Positions 26,151 through 35,116 of a stretch of DNA of 64,000 nucleotides are shown piece after piece (position 1 is the first letter of the stretch; every line of letters starts with the position of its first letter). A model generated the notes under the pieces. That model was given only the letters and a program-made list of their open reading frames with translations, had not been told where the DNA came from and did no database searches. A program made the translations under genes and the position numbers. This stretch comes from Streptomyces sparsogenes (GTDB lineage Bacteria; Actinomycetota; Actinomycetes; Streptomycetales; Streptomycetaceae): positions 62,001 through 126,000 of the forward strand of contig NZ_MAXF01000020.1 of NCBI RefSeq assembly GCF_001704635.1. The letters are read 5' to 3'.

Positions 26151-27146
26151 ATGGCGGACAGCGTGCGGTGGGGAATCCTGGCGACCGGCGGCATCGCGGC
26201 GGCGTTCACCGCGGATCTGCTGGAGATGGCGGACGCGGAGGTGGTGGCGGTCGGCTCCCGCCGCCCTGAGTCCGCGAAGCGCTTCGCCGAGCGGTTCGGC
26301 ATACCGCGCGCCCACGGCAGCTGGGCCGAGCTGGCCGCGGACGACGAGGTGGACGTGGTCTACGTCGCCACCCCGCACTCGGCACACCGCGCCGCGGCCG
26401 GGCTGTGTCTGGAGGCCGGGCGTGCGGTGCTGTGCGAGAAGCCGTTCACGCTCAATGTGCGGGAGGCCACCGAGCTGGTCGCTCTCGCCCGGTCCACCCG
26501 CCGCTTCCTGATGGAGGCGATGTGGACGTACTGCAATCCGGTCGTCCGGCGGATGACCGAGCTGGTGCGCGACGGCGCGATCGGCGAAGTGCGCGCGGTG
26601 CACGCGGACTTCGGCATCCCCGGCCCCTCCGATCCGGCGCACCGGCTGCGCGACCCGGCCCAGGGCGGCGGCGCGCTGCTCGACCTGGGCGTGTATCCGG
26701 TGTCCCTCGCCCATCTGCTGCTGGGCGAGCCGGACGAGATCCAGGCGTGGGCGCGGCTGACCCCCGAGGGCGTGGACGAGAACACCGGCGTCCTCCTGGG
26801 CTGGGACGGCGGCGCGGTGGCGCTGCTGAGCTGCTCACTCGTCGCGGACACTCCGCAGACCGCGTCGGTGACCGGCTCGTCGGGCCGGATCGAGTTCCCG
26901 CGCGGCTTCTTCTACCCGGAGCGCTTCGTACTGCACCGGTCCGGCCGCGACCCGGAGGTGTTCACGGCCCCGGCCACGGAGGCCGCCCGGCACGGCTACC
27001 AGCACCAGGCGGCGGAGGTGATGCGCTGTCTGCGAGCGGGCGAGACGGAGTCCCCCCTGGTTCCCCTGGACGGCACCCTCGCGGTGATGCGCACCCTGGA
27101 CGCGGTGCGCGAGCGGATCGGCGTGCGCTACCCGGACGAGGGCTGA
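26151..27146 (+). CDS. Gfo/Idh/MocA-family NAD(P)-dependent oxidoreductase
   Basis: 331 residues. Rossmann motif VRWGILATGGIAAAF at the N-terminus, the family signature EKPFTLN near residue 97, and the C-terminal alpha/beta domain with GGGALLDLGVYPVSLAHLLLG. It oxidises or reduces a sugar, cyclitol or dihydrodiol; the substrate is unknown. ATG 26151 is chosen as it lies at the fold start with GAGGGTGGGG upstream. It is divergent from the exporter and converges on the PAP2 gene. Confidence 0.9.
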   Translation: MADSVRWGILATGGIAAAFTADLLEMADAEVVAVGSRRPESAKRFAERFGIPRAHGSWAELAADDEVDVVYVATPHSAHRAAAGLCLEAGRAVLCEKPFTLNVREATELVALARSTRRFLMEAMWTYCNPVVRRMTELVRDGAIGEVRAVHADFGIPGPSDPAHRLRDPAQGGGALLDLGVYPVSLAHLLLGEPDEIQAWARLTPEGVDENTGVLLGWDGGAVALLSCSLVADTPQTASVTGSSGRIEFPRGFFYPERFVLHRSGRDPEVFTAPATEAARHGYQHQAAEVMRCLRAGETESPLVPLDGTLAVMRTLDAVRERIGVRYPDEG

Positions 27147-27185
27147 CCGGCCATCTGACGCACCGGCCGTCTGGCGCGCCGCGAC

Positions 27186-28556
27186 TCACACCGGCTCGGG
27201 TTGCGGTTCCGGCCGTGGTGCCGGGGCGGTCGCCGGTTCCCACAGTCTGGTGGTGCGTATGTAGACGTGGATGACCGAGGCCATCGCCAGGAGGAGCAGC
27301 GGTCCGGACACCCAGGGGTGGGTGGCCATCTCCATCGGCAGATAGCGGTAGCAGACCAGGAGTGCGGCGAAGACGGTGGTGCCGTAGGCGACCATCTGGA
27401 CTGCCGACCGGTTCCAGCCGCGGTCGAACGAGCGCAGGGCCGCTTCGATGGTGAGGGCGAAGACCACTCCGGCGATGAGGTCCACGCCGTAGTGGTAGCC
27501 GAAGCCGAGGGTCGCGGTGAGCGTGGCGACCAGCCAGAAGGTGCCCCCGTAGCGCAGCAGGCGGGGGCCCTTGCGGGAGTGGATGAAGATCGCGACGGCC
27601 CAGGCGGTGTGGAGGCTGGGCATGCAGTTGCGCGGGGTGATGCCGTCGTAGGGCATCGGGTGCGGGGGGCTGATGGACGGGAGGGTGTGCGGCCACAGGT
27701 TGATCAGGGCCCATTCCGGGCCGCCGGTGCCGGAGGCGCCGGGGCCGTAGGCGAAGACCGGGCCGACCACCGGGAAGATCATGTAGAAGGCGGGTCCGAC
27801 GAGGCCGATGACCAGGAAGGTGCGCACCAGGTGGTGGCCGGGGAAGCGGCGCTCGGCCGCGACCTTGCGCAGTTGGTAGAGGGCGACGACGACCGCGGCG
27901 ACCGCGAGCTGGGCGTAGACGACGGCGACGATCTGGGTGGGGATCGGACCGGCGGCGTCGAGGGCGCGGCCGACCAGCCAGGAGGGGTTGCCCAGTGCGT
28001 GGTCGGCGGTGGCCACGTACGGGTCGAGCACGGTCGGGTGGGCCTTGGAGGTGATGAGGAGCCAGGTGTCGCCGGTCTTGCGGCCGGTCACCAGCAGCAG
28101 GCCGAGACCGACGCCCTTGAGCAGCAGAGCGCGCTCATTGCCGGTGCGGCGGGTGAGGGCGATGACGGCGCAGCCCAGCATGACCCACATGGCGCCGTTG
28201 CCGAAGAGCCGGTCCTCGGGCACCTCGACGCCGGCCGCCCATCGCACCAGGGCGAGGACGATGTCGATGCCGATCGCGGCGCCGATCGCGATGAAGCGCT
28301 GCCGCCAGGTGAGGACCACCATCATCAACGCCAGGCCGCCGTACAGCGGCCCCGGCTTCGGGGGGAGTATCACCTCTTTCGCCTGGGTGGCCATCGGCCC
28401 GGGAAGGCCGTAGTGATGCGCGGTGATCTCCAGCGCGATGAGGAACCCGAGGGTCGCCACACCCGCCGTGACCCACAGGATCGCCCGGGGCTGCCGCCAT
28501 GCGCCGGACTTCAATATGCGGTTTACGCCGTCTATTCGCGACAACACCCGCGACAC
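27186..28556 (-). CDS. PAP2-superfamily membrane phosphatase or transferase
   Basis: About 456 residues with roughly ten membrane helices. The C-terminal half holds the PAP2 pattern GITPRNCMPSLHTAWAV and HYGVDLIAGVVF (the SxxH and HxxxxD of the phosphatase active site), as in inositol-phosphoceramide synthase-like and Streptomyces PAP2 proteins. The N-terminal membrane half is of unknown role. The start is doubtful: GTG 28556 or 28547 are candidates; the open frame extends to 28730 but through an AT-rich stretch that looks like a promoter region. Confidence 0.8.
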   Translation of the reverse strand: MSRVLSRIDGVNRILKSGAWRQPRAILWVTAGVATLGFLIALEITAHHYGLPGPMATQAKEVILPPKPGPLYGGLALMMVVLTWRQRFIAIGAAIGIDIVLALVRWAAGVEVPEDRLFGNGAMWVMLGCAVIALTRRTGNERALLLKGVGLGLLLVTGRKTGDTWLLITSKAHPTVLDPYVATADHALGNPSWLVGRALDAAGPIPTQIVAVVYAQLAVAAVVVALYQLRKVAAERRFPGHHLVRTFLVIGLVGPAFYMIFPVVGPVFAYGPGASGTGGPEWALINLWPHTLPSISPPHPMPYDGITPRNCMPSLHTAWAVAIFIHSRKGPRLLRYGGTFWLVATLTATLGFGYHYGVDLIAGVVFALTIEAALRSFDRGWNRSAVQMVAYGTTVFAALLVCYRYLPMEMATHPWVSGPLLLLAMASVIHVYIRTTRLWEPATAPAPRPEPQPEPV

Positions 28557-28719
28557 TATAGGTATCAATTTTTTGACCGATTTGCTCGATATTGAGTAAA
28601 GAGGTCGTTCTTCGTGCCGAATAGCATAGTTTTCTCGTGAAGGACAGTCGATGAGAGTTCTCGTCAATGTCCGATCATGCCATCGCAGCGGTGCGGGTGG
28701 TTTGGCCGCCCGACGACAG

Positions 28720-28761
28720 AGCCGGGCCACCGCGGAGCGCGCGCTCCGCGGTGGCCCGGCT
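28720..28761. terminator. perfect 42-bp palindrome, terminator of phoD
   Basis: Left arm 28720-28740 and right arm 28741-28761 are exact complements (21 bp, no loop). It begins 12 bases after the phoD stop on the minus strand, the expected place for a strong intrinsic stop signal. Confidence 0.85.
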
Positions 28762-28772
28762 GGGGGCGAGGG

Positions 28773-30395
28773 TCAGACCTCGTGGAGGCCGGGGTTGCCG
28801 GCCTCGCTGACGAACGACGCCGCCGTGGTGAGCGGCGCGCCCGGCGTGGTGACCGCGGGGACCGTCTTGTAGTCGGCCCGGGCCTGCTCGCGGTCCAGGG
28901 TGACCGTCACATAGCCGCGGCGGCCGTTGTAGAACTTCATGTGCGGGTTGGCCGCCATGTACGTGGCCCAGTTGGCGGGCTTGTCGGCGCCGTCCTTGCC
29001 GCTGGTGATGGAGGTGCCGACGAACTCCACGCCGAGGGTGCGGGAGGCGGGGTCGTCGAAGTCCTTCTTGATGTCGAAGGCGTAGTGGACGTGGACGTCG
29101 CCGGTGAGGACGACGAAGTTCTCGATCCCGGCGGCCTCGACGCCCGCGAGGACCCGGGCACGGGAGGCGGGGTAGCCGTCCCAGGAGTCCATGCTGAGCT
29201 TGGAGCGGGCGGCGGTGGTGTTCTTCCGCCGGGAGAAGGTGACCTGCTGCGGGATCACGTTCCACAGGGCCCTGGAGCGGTGGAAGCCGTCGAGCAGCCA
29301 GCGCTCCTGGGCGGCGCCGGTCAGGGTGCGGGACGGGTCCTCGGACTCGGGCCCGGGGTACTGCCAGCCGTCGCCGTAGGCTTGGTTGGAGCGGTACTGG
29401 CGGGTGTCGAGGATGTCGAACTGGGCGAGCCTGCCGTAGTGGAAGCGGCGGTAGAGCCGCATGTCGGGGCCGTCGGGCCGCTGGGGCATGCGCAGCGGCA
29501 TGTTCTCCCAGTACGCGCGGTAGGCGGCGGCCCGGCGGATCAGGAACTCCTCCGGCGGGTTCCCGTTCTCGTCGACGTCGCCGGCGTAGTTGTTCTCGGT
29601 CTCGTGGTCGTCCCAGGTGACGTACCAGGGGAAGGCGGCGTGCGCGGCCTGGAGGTCCTCGTCGGTCTTGTAGAGGGCGTAGCGCAGCCGGTACTGGTCG
29701 AGGGTGACGGTCTCGGTGTTGAAGTGGGCGGGGAGGGTGCGGTCGGTGTAGTTGCGGGCGCCGCCCACCGCGTTGACGGCGTACTCGTACTGGTAGTCGC
29801 CGACGTGGAAGACGGCGTCCAGGTCCTCGCCCGCGAGGTGGCCGTAGGCGGTGAAGTAGCCGTCGTGGTACGCCTGGCAGGACACCAGGCCGAAGCGGCC
29901 CTCGCGGACATGGGCGCCGGTGGCGGGGGCGGTGCGGGTGCGCCCGGCGGGGCTGGTGAACCGGCCGGCGCGGAAGCGGTACCAGTAGACGCGGTCGGCG
30001 TCGAGGCCCCTGGCGTCGACGTGCACGGTGTAGTTGAACTCGGCGTGCGCGGTGGCCGTGCCCTTGCGGGCCACGCGTCTGAAGCGCTCGTCGTGCGCGA
30101 TCTCCCAGTCGACGCGTACCACACCCTCGTCGGGCAGCCCGTTGCCCGGCTCGTACGGGCGCGGGGCGAGCCGGGTCCACAGCACCACGGCGTCCGGCAG
30201 CGGGTCACCGGAGGCCACGCCGAGGGTGAAGGGGTCCTCGGTGAGGGAGTGCGAGGTCAGCTCGGCGGCGTGGGCACTGGGCAGGTTGGTGGTGAAGGCG
30301 AGCGCCGCGGCGGCCCCGGTGACGGTGAGGAAGCGGCGGCGGCCCAGGCGCGCTGCCGCGGCTCGTATGGCCTGCTGGTGCGGGTGGTGTGCCAT
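28773..30395 (-). CDS. phoD: PhoD-family alkaline phosphatase/phosphodiesterase, Tat-exported
   Basis: 540 residues. Tat signal with RRR at 19-21 (LGRRRFLTVTG). N-terminal PhoD domain begins LGVASGDPLPDAVVLWTRL; the catalytic part shows VSCQAYHDGYF, FHVGDYQYEY, TWDDHETENNY and LTGDVHVHYAF, the metal ligands of PhoD. It releases phosphate from mono- and diesters outside the cell using calcium and iron. ATG 30395 has GGGGAGAG upstream. PhoP boxes are usual for this family; I could not find a convincing pair here. Confidence 0.93.
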   Translation of the reverse strand: MAHHPHQQAIRAAAARLGRRRFLTVTGAAAALAFTTNLPSAHAAELTSHSLTEDPFTLGVASGDPLPDAVVLWTRLAPRPYEPGNGLPDEGVVRVDWEIAHDERFRRVARKGTATAHAEFNYTVHVDARGLDADRVYWYRFRAGRFTSPAGRTRTAPATGAHVREGRFGLVSCQAYHDGYFTAYGHLAGEDLDAVFHVGDYQYEYAVNAVGGARNYTDRTLPAHFNTETVTLDQYRLRYALYKTDEDLQAAHAAFPWYVTWDDHETENNYAGDVDENGNPPEEFLIRRAAAYRAYWENMPLRMPQRPDGPDMRLYRRFHYGRLAQFDILDTRQYRSNQAYGDGWQYPGPESEDPSRTLTGAAQERWLLDGFHRSRALWNVIPQQVTFSRRKNTTAARSKLSMDSWDGYPASRARVLAGVEAAGIENFVVLTGDVHVHYAFDIKKDFDDPASRTLGVEFVGTSITSGKDGADKPANWATYMAANPHMKFYNGRRGYVTVTLDREQARADYKTVPAVTTPGAPLTTAASFVSEAGNPGLHEV

Positions 30396-30810
30396 GTGGC
30401 TCTCCCCTGGCTCGTGGCGTGTGGCATGTGGCGGGTGGCGTCTGGCTTCGTGCGTCACAGGCATTGGAAGGGCAGAGGACGGCCGGGCGCTAGCCTGTAC
30501 ACGTCATCAAGATGTCGGAACGGTGAGTTCCACAGCGGGATGGGACCTTTGCGGCGATATGCCCTCGGCGGGCGGCAACTTGACGAGACGTAGGTTGCCG
30601 GGCCATGCGTACGGATCGTCACCACCCCTACTTAACCAATCACTTGATCAGATAATTGGATCAAGTGGCGATTTCACTCCTTAGGGTCAGCCCGGCTGAC
30701 CCGGCCTTCCCGCGCAGGGCCCCCCGGGTGTTCGCAGACACGTTCGTATGGCATGGTCGTCTCCCACTCGCGCCGCTCACCATGCCGCTCACGACCGAAG
30801 AGAGACCGCC
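30396..30810. other. divergent intergenic region with AT-rich operator-like centre
   Basis: 415 bases between phoD and the secreted protein gene. Near phoD are GTGGCGTGTGGCATG-like repeats (30410-30435). The segment 30625-30680 is AT-rich against the genome and carries a perfect inverted repeat. No gene is supported. Confidence 0.6.
30641..30667. promoter_or_regulatory. inverted repeat, candidate operator
   Basis: CACTTGATC (30641-30649), nine-base AT-rich spacer, GATCAAGTG (30659-30667): perfect 9-bp arms. Length and symmetry fit a dimeric helix-turn-helix repressor site such as MarR, TetR or GntR. No regulator gene is adjacent. Confidence 0.5.
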
Positions 30811-31473
30811 GTGCGTTCTCTGCCGCTCACGCTGGTCGCCCGCCTGCTGCCGGTCGCCGTACTCGCCGCCGCGGGCGTGGCCATGACCACCTCCGACGAC
30901 GCCGACGCGCGCCCCGGGCCCTCCGCCGCCTCCCCGCACCCCTCCCGGACGGCCCCGGCCTCACCGGCCCCGCCGTCGGGCGGCCAGGGCCGCGGTACGG
31001 CCGCGCCGCGCTACCCCCGGCCGCCGGCCGAGCCCTGCGCCACCCTCCCGGCGGGCACCGTCAAGGACCTGGTCCCGGCCGCCCCGACGGCCGGCACCGA
31101 GCTGAGGACGAGCGACACCGCCCACCGCTCCGGCTGCTCCTGGCACGCGCTGAGCGGCTTCGACTACCGCTGGCTGGACATCTCGTACGACGTGTCGGCC
31201 TCCGCGGCCGCGCGCGCCCGCTCCGCGCTGGGCGGCGGCCCCAGCACCCCCGTGCCCGGCCTCGGCGACCGGGCGACCGTCAGCCTGAACGTCACCACCG
31301 ACGGCGAGCAGCGCATACGCGAGGCCGTCGTGGTCGCGCGCCGGGCCAACGCGGTGGTCACCGTGACCTACAACGGCGGCGACTTCGAGACCCACGAGGC
31401 GGCGGGCGCCGACGAGATGCGCCAGGGCGCCGTCGCCGCCGCGAAGAAGGCCCTCGCCGCGCTCGACGGCTGA
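30811..31473 (+). CDS. secreted protein, DUF3558-like, function unknown
   Basis: 220 residues from GTG 30811. An N-terminal hydrophobic segment (LPLTLVARLLPVAVLAAAGVAMTT) acts as signal or anchor; no lipobox Cys is clear. A Pro/Ser/Ala linker is followed by a domain with a Cys pair (EPCATLPAGTVKDLVPAAP and RSGCSWHA), reminiscent of DUF3558 lipoproteins. Function unknown. Confidence 0.6.
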   Translation: MRSLPLTLVARLLPVAVLAAAGVAMTTSDDADARPGPSAASPHPSRTAPASPAPPSGGQGRGTAAPRYPRPPAEPCATLPAGTVKDLVPAAPTAGTELRTSDTAHRSGCSWHALSGFDYRWLDISYDVSASAAARARSALGGGPSTPVPGLGDRATVSLNVTTDGEQRIREAVVVARRANAVVTVTYNGGDFETHEAAGADEMRQGAVAAAKKALAALDG

Positions 31474-31628
31474 ACGCCGCAAGGAGTAACCGCCTCCGCG
31501 CCATAAGGATGAAACCGGGGCGTCCGGCGCCGTTTCGGGTGGACGGCCGGTGCCGTCTGTGAAGCACTGACCTGGGCGCATCAGGGTATCCGGGCGTCCG
31601 TTCCCGAGTCCGACCGAACGGAGCGACG

Positions 31629-32213
31629 ATGACCGACCGGACGCAGCGCGGCGCGACCAGCACCGACGAAGACGTCGTGGCGCTGCTCACCCATCAGCAC
31701 GACATCATCCGCGAGATGTTCCAGCAGGTGGAGCGGGCCACCGGAGACGCGCGGCGGGACGCGTTCCGCCGCCTGGTGCACATGCTGGCCGTCCACGAGA
31801 CGGCGGAGGAGGAAGTGGTGCACCCCACCGCCCGCCGCGCCTTCGAGGGCGGCGAGCAGGTGGTCCAGGAGCGGCTGGAGGAGGAGCGGCAGGCCAAGGA
31901 GAAGCTGAGCCGTCTGGAGTCCATGAACCACGAGGACCCGGAGTTCATGCCGCTGTTCATCACCCTGCGCGAGGCGGTGCTGCGGCACGCGGAGGCCGAG
32001 GAGCAGCAGGAGTTCACCCAGCTCAGGGCCAACACCGACGCCAAGCGGCTGGCCAGGATGGCCAGCGCGGTCAAGGCCGCGGAGGCCGTGGCGCCCACCC
32101 ATCCGCACCCCGGTACGGAGAGCGCGGCCAAGAACCTCGCCCTGGGCCCCATCGTCTCGGTCATGGACCGCACCCGCGACGCCGTCCGCAAGGCCATGGA
32201 GAAGCGGGGCTGA
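31629..32213 (+). CDS. hemerythrin-HHE domain protein
   Basis: 194 residues, helical. Diiron ligands appear in order: LLTHQHDIIREMF, LAVHETAEEEVVHP, and LRHAEAEEQQEF. Such proteins bind a diiron centre and sense or store oxygen, nitric oxide or iron. The C-terminal 70 residues are a basic extension without known fold. GGAGCGACG precedes the ATG. Alone in its transcription unit. Confidence 0.88.
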   Translation: MTDRTQRGATSTDEDVVALLTHQHDIIREMFQQVERATGDARRDAFRRLVHMLAVHETAEEEVVHPTARRAFEGGEQVVQERLEEERQAKEKLSRLESMNHEDPEFMPLFITLREAVLRHAEAEEQQEFTQLRANTDAKRLARMASAVKAAEAVAPTHPHPGTESAAKNLALGPIVSVMDRTRDAVRKAMEKRG

Positions 32214-32477
32214 GCGGACCGCCGCCCGGAGACGTGTGCGCGGGGGGCGGCGAGCCGGGTGCCCCGCCGCCCCTCGCGCACGCTCGGCTCCCGCTCGGCG
32301 GGCACGAGCACGGCCGACGCCGCCCGTGATGGCAGGAAGATGACTCTCCGTCAACAAATGAGGCGCGGCGGATTAAGTTTTGCGGACGCTTGAACCGTCT
32401 CTGCTCGGCCGGGCACCTTCCGGTGTCGTCGTGGATGAGAGGAGCTCGAAGAATTGACCATAACGGGGGAGGAAGCA

Positions 32478-33158
32478 GTGCCGATCAAGGTCCTGATCGC
32501 CGACGGGCATTCCCTGGCGAGACTGGGGCTGTCCACCCTGCTGGGCTCGGCCCCCGGGCTGCGCGCCGTCGGCGAGGCCGCCGACGGCGACGGCGCCCGC
32601 ACCCTGGCCGCCGTGCACGGCCCGGATGTCATCCTCATGGACATCTCCCTGCCGCGGCTGGGCGGCATCGCCACCACCCAGCGCATCCTGGAGGCCGCAC
32701 CCGCCCGGCCGCCCCGCGTCATCATCACCGCCTCGAAGGTCATCGACGAGGAGATCCAGGCCGCCCTGCGGGTGGGCGTCGCCGGGATCCTCCTCAAGGA
32801 CACCTCACCGCAGAAGCTCACCGCCTCGATCAGCGCGGTCGCCACCGGCGACATGGCCTTCTCGCCCAGCGTGATGGAGCGGCTGATCGACGCGTACACC
32901 TACCGCGCCACCGCCACCGAGACCTCGGGATCCAGCCTGGCCATGCTCACCATGCGGGAGACCGAGGTGCTGCGGCACGTCGCCAAGGGCCGCAGCAACT
33001 CCGCCATCGCGCGGGAACTGAAGATCAGCGAGGCCACCGTGAAGACCCATCTGAACCGCGCGATGACCAAGCTGGGCATCACCAGCCGGGCCCAGGCGGT
33101 GGCGCTGGGCTACGAAAGCGGCCTGGTCGTCCCCTCGCAGCCCCAGCCGGTCGGCTGA
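32478..33158 (+). CDS. orphan LuxR-type (NarL/FixJ) response regulator
   Basis: 226 residues. Receiver domain with phospho-acceptor D55 (VILMDISLPRLGG), switch Thr in IITASK and Lys in GILLKDTSPQKL; C-terminal LuxR helix-turn-helix (TMRETEVLRHVAKGRSNSAIARELKISEATVKTHLNR). One acidic-pocket residue is changed: LIADGH where ADDH is usual (D10 is Gly). GTG 32478 follows GGGGAGGAA; TTG 32454 with AGGAG is an equally possible start. No histidine kinase is adjacent. It converges on the lipid cluster and may control it, by position only. Confidence 0.85.
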   Translation: MPIKVLIADGHSLARLGLSTLLGSAPGLRAVGEAADGDGARTLAAVHGPDVILMDISLPRLGGIATTQRILEAAPARPPRVIITASKVIDEEIQAALRVGVAGILLKDTSPQKLTASISAVATGDMAFSPSVMERLIDAYTYRATATETSGSSLAMLTMRETEVLRHVAKGRSNSAIARELKISEATVKTHLNRAMTKLGITSRAQAVALGYESGLVVPSQPQPVG

Positions 33159-33301
33159 CCGTAGGTCTCCTCCCAAGCCGTAAGCCCGTAAGCCTGTGAA
33201 TCCGTACGTTCCATGAGTTCTGCCTTTTGCTGACGAGCCCGCCCCCGCGGGCCGGGCCGCGACCGGTGACGATGACGGCGCTTCCGGCCCCCGGGGCGGG
33301 C

Positions 33302-33751
33302 TCACCCCCGTTCCGCCGCCTCCCTGATCCTGGCCAGGGTCGCGCGCATCCCCTCGACCATCAGCCGCTCCCGCCGGAAGCCCACGAGCCCGCTGGCGTC
33401 GACCGCCCGGATCAGGAGGTTGGGACGCCCGAAGTGCTCCCGCCACTCGGTCAGCACCACCCCCGCGCCCTCCGGCTCGATCCGGTAGCCCCACCGCACC
33501 TTCGACTGGGCGACCTCGAACGCGAAGACCTTCTCCTCCTCGCACTCCACGACCGTGCAGTCCGTGGTCCAGAAGATCAGCCCCCGCCGGTTGCTGCCCC
33601 GGAACCGGGCCCCGACCGCGGGGCCCGAGGCCGGGCCGACCCAGCGTCCGCCGGTGCACTCGGGGCTGAACCGGCCCATGCCGGTGACATCGGAGACCAG
33701 CCGCCACACCCGCCCGGGTGCGGCGGCGATGGAGATCGAGACCTCGTCCAC
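33302..33751 (-). CDS. SRPBCC-fold protein (polyketide cyclase/dehydrase-like)
   Basis: 149 residues. Begins VSISIAAAPGRVWRLVSDVTGMGRFSPE and has GTRF-equivalent VGARFRGSNRRG and the C-terminal helix typical of the START/Bet v 1 fold. It could bind or cyclise the lipid product of the operon. It is the last gene, 18 bases after the nitroreductase-like gene, with a GGGAGGGCGGGGAG ribosome site before the GTG. Confidence 0.8.
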   Translation of the reverse strand: MDEVSISIAAAPGRVWRLVSDVTGMGRFSPECTGGRWVGPASGPAVGARFRGSNRRGLIFWTTDCTVVECEEEKVFAFEVAQSKVRWGYRIEPEGAGVVLTEWREHFGRPNLLIRAVDASGLVGFRRERLMVEGMRATLARIREAAERG

Positions 33752-33769
33752 CGCTCCCCGCCCTCCCGG

Positions 33770-35116
33770 TCAGCGCCCGTGCCAGTCCCGCAGGTGGGAC
33801 CGGTGCACCTCGGGCACCACGGACGGGTCGTAGAACTCGTCGTAGAAGTCCACGTCGAGGTGCACGGACTGGAATCCCATCTGTGTGTGGTAGGCGGGCA
33901 GGTAGGAGGGGAACCGGCCGGACTTCTTGTACAGGTACTCGCAGTAGGACACCACCGCGTCGATGGCCTTCTGGCTGATGCCGCTGATCCCCTCGGACAC
34001 CTTCTCCGGCTCCCGCCAGCCGCCCCGGCCGATGCCGCCGCGGTAGATGCCGTCCTTGCCGAACTTGCGGTCGACGACCGCGTACACCGCCGCCTCCATC
34101 GACTCGTAGTACGGCGGGCAGTAGGGCTTGAGCAGCACCTCGCCGTCCCGCTCCAGGCCCAGCGGATAGGCGAAGCCGGCGTCCTGCCCGCGCAGCTTGA
34201 GGACCATCCTGGCCAGTGCGGGCACCCGGAAGTAGCGGCTGATCGGCATCTCGGCCATCCGGAAGTCCAGCGCCTCGAACCACCCGCCGTCGTGCCCGGT
34301 GTAGTGCGGGAAGCCGCCGAGCCCCAGCGCCTGGCTGACCAGGCCCAGGTTCTGGAGCATCATGCCCATCTCGATGGCCGCCGTCTCCACCAGGATGCGC
34401 TCGGCGAACTCCACCGGCAGGGCCTTCAGCTTCCGCGGGTCGTCGTCGAGGTGGCCGCCCTTGGACTTGCCGAACCTGCCGAGCCCGGCCGGCAGGTACA
34501 TCCGCCGCTCGTCCAGGCAGAAGCAGGCCATCTCCTCGTTGAAGAACTCCAGCAGCACGTTGATGTAGAGGTACGACAGGTCCTCGATCGGCAGGAAGTA
34601 CGTGGACCCGGGCGTGTGCAGCGACCACTGGTTGCCGGTCAGGTTGTACGGGGACTCCACCGGCGGGTGGCGGCGCTCGGTCCCGATCCTGATACGGGTG
34701 GCCCGGTACGCCCCGACGAAGTCGTTCTTGGCCACCATGTCCTGGACCTGGCGCAGCTCCGCGGTGGTCAGGTCGGCCGGCCGGCGGACCAGATAGGTGG
34801 CCTCGTCGTCCATGACCACCATCGCCCCGCTCTGGAGCGCGTCGGAGCTGGAGACGGTGCGGCCGACCACGCCGGCCATCACGTTGCCGCCCTTGCCCTT
34901 CTCCCAGTTCCAGTCGTTCAGCGCGGGGCCGGTGATGCCGCACGCGGCGAAGGTGAGGATGGCCTGCTCCTCCTCCGTCAGCGGCACCGGCTGGTGCTTG
35001 CTGCGGTACTCCAGCGGCCCGCCGGGGATGTTCATCCCCATGCCGAATCTACGGGCGCGGCGGGACTTCAGGCCGTCGATCAGCGGGAAGCTCTGCCAAG
35101 TGTCGCTCGCTGCCAT
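33770..35116 (-). CDS. large nitroreductase-like protein, function unknown
   Basis: 448 residues. The N-terminus (KSRRARRFGMGMNIPGGP, then VPLTEEEQAILTFAACGITGP) resembles the FMN-binding opening of nitroreductase/SagB-type oxidases, but the rest is not recognisable: ENLVETAAIEMGMMLQNLGLV-like helices, DFRMAEMPISRYFRVPALARM, and a Tyr-rich C-terminus. It may oxidise or aromatise an intermediate. The ATG follows AGGAG. The MMPL frame overlaps its first 68 bases, so the two are coupled. Family assignment is tentative. Confidence 0.5.
   Translation of the reverse strand: MAASDTWQSFPLIDGLKSRRARRFGMGMNIPGGPLEYRSKHQPVPLTEEEQAILTFAACGITGPALNDWNWEKGKGGNVMAGVVGRTVSSSDALQSGAMVVMDDEATYLVRRPADLTTAELRQVQDMVAKNDFVGAYRATRIRIGTERRHPPVESPYNLTGNQWSLHTPGSTYFLPIEDLSYLYINVLLEFFNEEMACFCLDERRMYLPAGLGRFGKSKGGHLDDDPRKLKALPVEFAERILVETAAIEMGMMLQNLGLVSQALGLGGFPHYTGHDGGWFEALDFRMAEMPISRYFRVPALARMVLKLRGQDAGFAYPLGLERDGEVLLKPYCPPYYESMEAAVYAVVDRKFGKDGIYRGGIGRGGWREPEKVSEGISGISQKAIDAVVSYCEYLYKKSGRFPSYLPAYHTQMGFQSVHLDVDFYDEFYDPSVVPEVHRSHLRDWHGR

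Noticed and set aside
28651..28872. Small plus-strand ORF starting MRVLVNVRS
   Set aside because: It has a fair ribosome site but runs through the phoD terminator palindrome and the antisense of phoD, so coding is unlikely.
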